From: Leptasterias polaris
Taxonomy: Eukaryota > Echinodermata > Asteroidea > Forcipulatida > Asteriidae
Assembly: GCA_037783415.1 (NCBI GenBank)
Contig: JAZGTN010000214.1
Coordinates: 1,798,001 to 1,862,000 of the forward strand
Direction: 5' to 3'
DNA: 64,000 bases
The notes below the pieces were generated by a model. That model was not told the origin of the DNA and did no database searches. It worked only from the letters and a program-made list of their open reading frames with translations. The position numbers and the translations under genes are program-made. Positions 51,901-60,900 of the stretch are shown here, one piece after another; position 1 is the stretch's first letter; every line of letters begins with the position of its first letter.

Positions 51901-54900
51901 CTCATAGGATTTGTTATCCTCATAGGTTTTGATATCCTCATATATTCTCATAGGTTTTGATTTCCTCATAGGATTTGATATTCTCATAGGTTTTGGTATC
52001 CTCATAGGATTTGATATCCTCATAGGATTTGATATCCTCATAGGATTTGATATTCTCATAGGATTTGATATCCTCATAGGATTTGTTATCCTCGTAGGAT
52101 TTGATATCCTCATAGGATTTGTTATCCTCGTAGGATTTGTTATCCTCGTAGGTTTTGATATCCTCGTAGGATTTGATATCCTCGTAGGATTTGATATCCT
52201 CGTAGGATTTGATATCCTCATAGGATTTGATATCCTCATAGGATTTGGTATCCTCATAGGATTTGGTATCCTCATAGATTTTGATATCCTCATAGGATTT
52301 GATATCCTCATAGGTTTTGATATCCTCATAGGATTTGTTATCCTCATAGGATTTGGTATCCTCATAGGTTTTGATATCCTCATAGGTTTTGATATCCTCA
52401 TAGGATTTGTTATCCTCATAGGATTTGTTATCCTCATAGGATTTGGTATCCTCATAGGTTTTGATATCCTCAGGATTTGATATCCTCATAGGTTTTGATA
52501 TCCTCATAGGATTTGTTATCCTCATAGGATTTGGTATCCTCATAGGTTTTGATATCCTCATAGGTTTTGATATCCTCATAGGATTTGTTATCCTCATAGG
52601 ATTTGTTATCCTCATAGGATTTGGTATCCTCATAGGTTTTGATATCCTCAGGATTTGATATCCTCATAGGTCTTGATATCCTCATAGGTCTTGATATCCT
52701 CATAGGCTTTTATATCCTCGTAGGATTTGATATCCTCATAGGATTTGATATCCTCATAGGATTTGTTATCCTCATAGGATTTGGTATCCTCATAGGTTTT
52801 GATATCCTCATAGGATTTGATATCCTCATAGGATTTGATATCCTCATAGGTTTTGATATCCTCATAGGATTTGATATCCTCATAGGTTTTGATATCCTCA
52901 TAGGTTTTGATATCCTCATAGGTTTTGATATCCTCATAGGATTTAATATCCTCATAGGTTTTACTGGTCTTGATATCCTCATAGGTTTTACTTGTCTTTA
53001 TATCCTCGTTTATAGGTTATACTTTTTCCCGCCTCTTTATGAATGTATTTTGTTGTATTTTATCCCTTTCTTCGTTTTTGTTTTGTAATTTTTTATAAAA
53101 GTAAATTACTATTGTAGTTAATGGCTGTTCACCTATCTATGTTCAGAGTTTATCTAAAAGTTCAAATGCCTGCCTCAATGATTGTTATATGTTTTTCAAT
53201 TTTACCCTGTAAATGGCTCATGTACTTACAATTGCTCTGGCCGTGTTCTTTTTCCTTCACTGTGGAACAATCTCCCTTATATATTTGTCAAGCTACCTCT
53301 ACTTATTTGTTTAAAACTCTCTCCATTTTCCTGTTCCCTCAGGTTAAGCACTGAAAAAATGCCAGTGAGAAGCTCTACGTAAATGTGATTGCAATAACTG
53401 TTTAAAAAAAATATTTATTCTCCAATAGCTGAGAATCTATGCTCACGTCATGGAGGTAACAGTGACTGCAGTCACTTTTGCTTTCCCGCACCTTCAAACC
53501 AGAGGACTTGTGGTTGCCCATTAAACATGAGGCTCATGTCGGACCAACGGGTAAACTAAATCATTTGAATAAATATCCCAGCTATTTCTCTAAATGTTTA
53601 TAGATGCTAGTAGTTTTGCCTAAGCAAGAGCAAAAACAAAACAAAACATGAATTACTGTAATTCATTGGCTCAGAGTAAAACGATTTATAAGACCTAGAA
53701 AGACCAAGTCATCTCAGAGCAGAAAGGACTTATGAGACCTTGAAAGACCAAGTCATCTCAGAGCAGAAAGGACTTATGAGACCTTGAAAGACAAAGTCAT
53801 CTCAGAGCAGAAAGGATTTATAAGACCTTGAAAGACCAAGTCATCTCAGAGCAGAAAGGACTTATAAGACCTAGAAAGACATATTCGACTGAGAGCAGAA
53901 GGGACTTTGTAAGACCTAGAAAGACCCAGTCAGGTCAGAGCAGAAACGACTTATAAGACCTAGAAAGACCAAGTCATCTCGGAGCAGAAAGGACTTTAAG
54001 ACATAGAAAGACCCAGTCAGCTTAGAGCAGAAAGGACTTATAAGACCTAGAAAGACATATTCGACAGAGAGCAGAAGGGACTTTGTAAGACCTAGAAAGA
54101 CCCAGTCAGCTCAGAGCAGAAACGACTTATAAGACATAGAAAGACCCAGTCAGCTCAGAGCAGAAACGACTTATAAGACATAGAAAGACCCAGTCAGTTC
54201 AGAGCAGAAAGGACTTAAGCCCCAATGGCAGGGCTTGTATGTTATGTAAGTCCTTTCTGCTCTGAGCCTTCTGGGTCTTTCTAGGTCTCATAAGTCTCTT
54301 CTGCTCTGAGCCTACTGGGTCTTTCTAGGTCTCATGAGTCACTCCTGCTCTGAGCCTTCTGGGTCTTCCTAGGTCTCATAAGTCTGTTCTGCTCTAAGCC
54401 GACTGGGTCTTTCTAGGTCTCATAAGTCTGTTCTGCTCTGAGCCTACTGGGTCTTTCTAGGTCTTATAAGTCCTTTGTACTCCTACCCGACTAGGTCTTT
54501 TTAGTTATTGTAAGTCCTTTCTGCTCTGAGTTGACTGGGTTATTCTGAGCCAATGAATTTATACCTTGTGACCAGCTAACTGTGTGCAGCTATAAAATGA
54601 GGATGTCATCAAACTTCATAAGGTTACAATATTTAGTAATTGACGCTTATAGCATATTATTCTTATGATCCTACATATAGTTGCGTCAGTGCAAAATCGG
54701 TGTAGGAAAATGGTCCTGGCAAAAATGTTGTTTCTCAGCGCGTACTTGTTTTGTGTGTACATCCAGGCTGTTCTAAGCGAGGTACAACATTTTGAAATCA
54801 AACTCCACGCAACGCGTAAAAGTGCTATTTTAGGCGATACTACGCTTTTGCACTGACACGGCGATATATAGAGGTGAAATAGTCTAGATGTGAAAACAGA

Positions 54901-57900
54901 CAGGATTTGTTTCTGTTTTTCTTGTCAGACATGCGAAGATGATCCCAGCGCTGAGAATCCATGGTCATGCAAGAGTGAGTTTCAGTGTGATGATGGCACT
55001 TGCCTTCACCGCTATTTATTCTGTGACGGTTATAAAGATTGTGCCAACAATGAAGATGAACGGAATTGCAGTAAGTCAACATCGGCAATTAGGCAGTATC
55101 TGTTATTTTACCAAAACCAATCTTTTGGGGATTTAGGTATGCAAGAATTCATGGATTCGGCTGTTTTGTGGTTGCAAGGTTTGGCCATTATTACCATTGT
55201 CAATAATACCTAGAACCCCGGTAGCTCTTTAGCAGTCTTAGACTAAAATAGCTCCTTTTCATGGTTTACTGAAAAAAAGTCGCTGTGCACTGATAGTTTT
55301 GTTTATCAAAGGCAAATTGGTAACTCATAAAAGTGAACAAAATGTGGGGCAAATTAAGAATCAAAGATCACATCAGACTTTACTAGAAAATGACACTGTG
55401 ACTTCATCAATAACAGCTGACTCGACCATGAACTGGCACACCAATAAATTGCCAATATGCACTCGGCAACCAAACCCGGTGGTATGCTATTCCATGAATA
55501 AATAGGTGATAATTGATTTTGATTACAGGTACCTGTTCACACTTAGCGTTTCAATGTGATGATGGTGTAGGGTGTTTGTCATATTTTCAAAGATGCAACC
55601 AAGAAAGGGACTGTGCAGATGGGTCAGATGAAGAAAATTGCAGTAAGTTTTTTTGTTACATTACTTCTTCCCTTGTTCCCAAGACTTTGATTGTTTTAAG
55701 CTGTGAAAGTCTCATTTGTTCAAACAGTGGGAAACGTACAAATATTGGATACATTTGAGTGCATCGTCGCAGAAAATCTGGACTATTCCATTTCGCAAGG
55801 CGAAATTAGAACTGTAAAATGATGTTAATTTTGTTTTTGTTTTGTATTAAAGACAACAATTGTGATGATGAAGATTCTTTCCATTGCGATGATGGCACTT
55901 GTATACCACAAAGGTGGGTTTGTGATACGGACACTGAATGCCCGGACGGCTCCGATGAAATAAACTGTGGTAAGAACAAATTTTAGACAGAATTAGTTAC
56001 AAAAAGCAAATCTAGCTGTAACTAGTGAGCTCAGCAAATGTAACTCTTCTTACCACTGTTACCGTGGGTTTGCCAGCAAAGAAACAGAAACTGCAAAATA
56101 GTAAACAATTTCCTTTTTAGACAAAACCAGTGAAAAGGTTCAAGATTTGGTGCACAAAAACAAAAACTTTCTGATCGAATAAATCTCTGATCGGAAAAAA
56201 AAATTTGGTGTTGAGGTGGTGGATTTGTATTTACGAATTAGTGTGCAGAATATGCAGAATATGCGGGCCAATAAATTAATCAAAATTTAATTTGAGTTGC
56301 TTTATATTCACAGAGGATTACACGTGTCCGCCGGATCACTTCACCTGTGAATCAGGCTCCTCATGTATCCCTGAAAGTTATGTCTGTGATGGCTTCAAGC
56401 AATGTCCAGACTTCAGTGATGAGGCTAACTGTGGTGAGTATCCTTTCCAGCCGAATGTTAGCAAAACACCCAATCGTGTTAAAAAATGTTGTGACCAAAT
56501 TCAACATTTGCTGTAAAGATTCATGAACTGAAATACCTTCTATGATTGGTTGATTTGTTTCCAACAAATTCAACACTATTTGTGTAACATTGCTACAAAC
56601 TATGGCTATCTGTTTTTGATTTGCAGTTATGGCTTTCCATAGTTTTCCAACCTCGGTTGGCAAAAACTCGGGCTGTGACGTTGCAATACAAAGGTCTATA
56701 GCAAGAGTGAGAATTATCCCTAATGGTGGACTGGATGAAAGAAATATAATTGTGCGCTAACAGACTAAGGTTTAACATGTCTTGAATACACACACTTCAG
56801 AGTTTGCCGAAAAACCGTAGCGAATATCTCCACGCAGGAAGAATAATCCCTTATAGGAACACACTATCTGAGAAACGTTTCTGACAGTGAAGTTTCTCAG
56901 ATTCAAGTTTTGGGGCATAAAAACTGGTATCTTTTTCCATAACCACATTACTTCGAAGTTATATGCCTCTCAAAATGCTTTATAGTATTGAAAGGTGCTG
57001 TACTTCTTAGTAAGTTTTGATTGCCATTAATTTTAAGAGTGGGATTACCAAACGAATACCTTCCCTTATAAGTTGTAACAATGCAGTGATTACAAAATTC
57101 CAATTCTGGACTGTTTATGTTTATATACAGCTAGCATTAACTGCACCTATCGGTGGCCATGTGCTAACGGCTACCAGTGCATTTCATCAAGGTTTGTGTG
57201 TGACAGTCAATTAGATTGTGGAGATGGGTCTGATGAAGCTGATTGCAGTAAGTATTGGTATCGTCAAAATAAAAGTACAAATTAAAACCAGCAATTTACC
57301 AGCAATTAGCACATCAACCTAAAGAGACTCTTAACACGCTATTAATATCAAAGCTTTAAAAAATATTGTTAATATTTTTTTTTATTACACAAAAGCAATA
57401 AGCAAATTTTTCAAAGCATCCAAACATATCTAATTAATGGGAAATATGTTCCAAACAGTCATGAGATAGGTAACTAATTTGAAAGAAGCAATAATCTCGG
57501 CGTATCATGGCTGAGGGGTTCAGAGCACCATACTCAAGCTCTGGTGTTTCTGATCAGTAGAGTGTGGGTTCGAGTCCCGGTCATGGCGCTTGTGTCCTTG
57601 AGCAAGATACTTTACCATAATTGCTTTGTCCTTCGGATGGGACATTAAGCCGTAGGTCCTGTGTACTAGGATTGATAGCGTGCATTTAAAAGTACCCATA
57701 ACACTTACCGTGGAAGAGTAGGGGTTCACCCCTGTGTTTCTGGCTTACATAGCAAGCACCCTTTTTAACATGTTGTCTTTAACTTTTGCTTGGGGGTCAT
57801 CTACCATCAAGTTGACTGCTGTGTGATTTTACAATACAGAGATTCAAAATGGCTGACTGGAGCTAACCTTTTTTTAACCTTTTTAACTGTACATATTATA

Positions 57901-60900
57901 CTTCCATGTTTTCTACTAATGTTTTTGCTTTGTGTGATCAAGGGTCCCCATTTAGTGGGCCTGCATGCCTGTTCGGGGTTTCCCTCTTGCACTAGGTTGT
58001 ATTTTGATGTTTGTTCAATAAAGGTAATAAAATAAAATAAAAATATCAATGACTTCTCTGTAGAGTTGAGTGCAGTCAACTCACAATACACCGATCCATT
58101 AAGCCACGCCCATTTCTCATTGACCAATCACAACCGCGAAATCTGATCACCATTTGAGCCGTTTGGTGATCTTTGCACTAACGGTGATCGGGTTTCGCGG
58201 CTGTGATTGGTCAACTCGTAAGGAGGCGGGGCTTAATGGATCGATCTATTTAATAAACTTCTTCATTTTTTTCTTCTCTTTAAGCTAACAATCCAACCAC
58301 ATGCGATGAGAGGTGGTATATAAGATGTGTGTCCACTGGCTCCTGCATCTCAAAACGTTGGCAATGTGATGGTATTGCTGACTGTGAAGACGGATCAGAT
58401 GAACCAAGTGACTGTGGTTAGAAAAGACACTCTTTTGGAAACTTGTTATCTTAAACAGCTACTTGAGCGAAGTTTTATCAACAGGAATGCTACTGAAACT
58501 TGTTTATAATGTGGTTGTTTATCATTTAAATGCAACTTTGGTACTTGTAAACTTCTGAGTTTTGTAGTTATTTTAGGCCCCAACCTCAAGGGTTTGAAAA
58601 ACTAGAAACACTTCTGCCGTTGACAGCGTGCGTCAAAATGACGATACTTTGACGTCATGTGTTGGAGTTAGCTTTGTTATACCTCCATGCTGCAACAGAG
58701 CCGCTATACAAAACAGAGCACCCACATATGAACAGGGCTTTTCGTGAATCTTTCTGAAAAGCACCGGAGAAGGGTATTCAAAATGATTGTTTTTTACACA
58801 ATGAAAATCTGTTTAATCTCATGAGAACTCATTTCCTTATTGTTTGAAAACGTTTTAAATGAATTTCAGCAAAGATCACTTGTGGCCGTTTTCGTTCAAG
58901 TAGGTCCTTAACAACTTAGCGCCAGGGTTCTTGAAAATGTTTCTGTGATAACACACAGGATTGAATCTTAGGGACTTTCGGAACAATTTGTTTTTGAGAG
59001 TATCGTTTATAAGTTTCAATTGAAACCATGACGATATAACCCAAGTACTGAATTATTCAACAAATGTTCTCATAAGATGCACAGAGATTTTTGTTGTTCT
59101 CTTTCGAGAAAATGTGGATCATGTTCACCGTGAATTGGCCAATCCGTGGCTGTTAGCAACAGCTGATAATCGGCAGTGGTTTGCCGGACTTACCTGTCAT
59201 GTGCTGAATACAATGATAAAAATGGTGGCAGCCTATTGAAGTTTGTAATCCTCATTTGTATAACCAAAGGACAGTTAGTCAATTAATTGCATAGACATAT
59301 TAGATCCTTACAATGATTTTCTCTGTCCACGTTGTGTGGCCTGTCTCCAGAACCTTTGTACCATCCAAGTTGGGTATGGTGTTTTACGTCATTATTGGTG
59401 AATTTATATATCCTTGTTGGTTTCTTTGAATGTTGTTTTTGTTATTATTATTGTTCATTATTGATGATTTTGCTTTGTCATGTTCTGTAGAGGAAGTGAC
59501 TTGTGAAGGCTTTGCCTGCAGTGCATATAGTTGTATAGCTCAAGACTGGGTTTGCGATGGGGAAAATGACTGTGCTGATGCTAGTGATGAAGAAAACTGT
59601 CGTAAGTTGACAAAAATGTCTAGTAATTGGCTTAAAGCCTTTGTTTTTGTTCTGATTTTTATTTTATTTGTTTTTTTTCTTATTTTAGTTCTTTGCCCAT
59701 TCTGGTAGTCTTTGTGCACATATTTTCTTGGCTGGCACTTTGGCCATTAAACAATGATATTAATCAAACTTGATGTACACATAGTCCTTTCTGTAGATGG
59801 TGTGTCTCAAAGAATGATGTCATCATGACATCATCATGTGTCATGTGACGTTTTGGTATGTCTGTAGACAGGGATGTGTTGAAGGTGAAATTGAGGTGAC
59901 GTCATGATGATGTCATCACACGTAAACAAAAAATAAAACAAATTATAAGGTAATACAAAATGCGTAGAAAAATTGTATGTTTTAAAAAGTAGGAAGAAGG
60001 GCAAAATTAGGGCTGTGGATAGCTCAGTTGGTAGAGCACCGGCACGTTAATCAGGAGGTCTCAGGTTCAAATCCTGTTCTAGTCAATTTGTCTTTGTTCA
60101 CCCCACATTTGAAAAAAAAAAAATACCCAGTCAGTTTTCCTTGTGGTTCATTACTTTGAAATAATGATATTTGAAACTAAACGTTGCACCCCTTTAAGGT
60201 GATCACTGTCCTGCCGCTTCCCAGATTGGGTGTGATCCCTGTCCTGCCGCTTCCCAGATTGGGTGTGATCCCTGGGTATATACGGCAAGAAAAGGTTGAA
60301 TGGCTTCTTTCTGGCACTGGCACCCATGAACAAGGATATTTAGGGAGACTGCCAACTTTAGGGCTGGATAGCTTAGTTTGTAGAGTGCCGGCACATGAAT
60401 CCTGAGGTCACAGGTTAAAATTCCAAAATTGATCCTTGTTTATACTAAAATGTTTTCAAAAGTAATGTTGGTATACCTATTGTTTTGTTTATAGCTGTAC
60501 CTGAATTTTCCTGCCCGGCCGAGCATTGGCAGTGTCCGGACACAACGCAGTGTGTTCCATTTGCTTCAGTGTGTGATCAGAACAACGATTGTCCCAACGG
60601 TGAAGATGAAGGCAGCGATTGTAGTGAGTTACATTTAATTCATGAGAAAGTATTTGACACTGTGACAAAGAGGAGTGGTAGAAGTGTCAAAGAGTTGTGG
60701 AAAGATGCAATTGAATGTAATAACTAACTAACTCTTGCCAAAATTTCCAATTCAACTTTCCAACGGGAACCATGATTGGATTTTTTTCCAATGTTCTGTT
60801 TTGGCCCGAATCAAATTGGATCCAATTGGACCCAATTGGACTCAGTTGGATTCAGTTTGAAATTATTTTTCTAAATAGACCCTGTTGGGAAATAAAATTT

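Larger units (their letters stand above)
55071..57130. other. Introns 22-25 (55071-55528, 55643-55852, 55970-56313, 56434-57130)
   Basis: Introns 22, 23 and 24 are short, AT-rich and show nothing recognisable. Intron 25 carries a truncated reverse MITE-A copy (about 56795-57071) next to exon 26. Confidence 0.5.
57248..60494. other. Introns 26-28 (57248-58284, 58417-59490, 59602-60494)
   Basis: Intron 26 holds a tRNA-Leu-like SINE, a retroposon 3' tail and a hairpin element. Intron 27 shows nothing I recognise. Intron 28 starts with a short inverted repeat (gatgtcatcatgacatcat near 59815) and ends with two consecutive tRNA-Asn-like SINE segments. Confidence 0.5.

Noticed and set aside
50701..52633. 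Long open frames on the minus strand (584, 333 and 231 codons) and on the plus strand in the 18-bp array
   Set aside because: They are pure translations of an 18-bp tandem repeat, switch frame at indels, have no start context or domain and lie inside an lrp2 intron.
22001..60410. Functional tRNA genes at the A-box/B-box sequences (for example 22001, 29285, 34336, 60015)
   Set aside because: The anticodon and acceptor stems do not pair properly and the copies share long non-tRNA flanks, so they are SINE heads.
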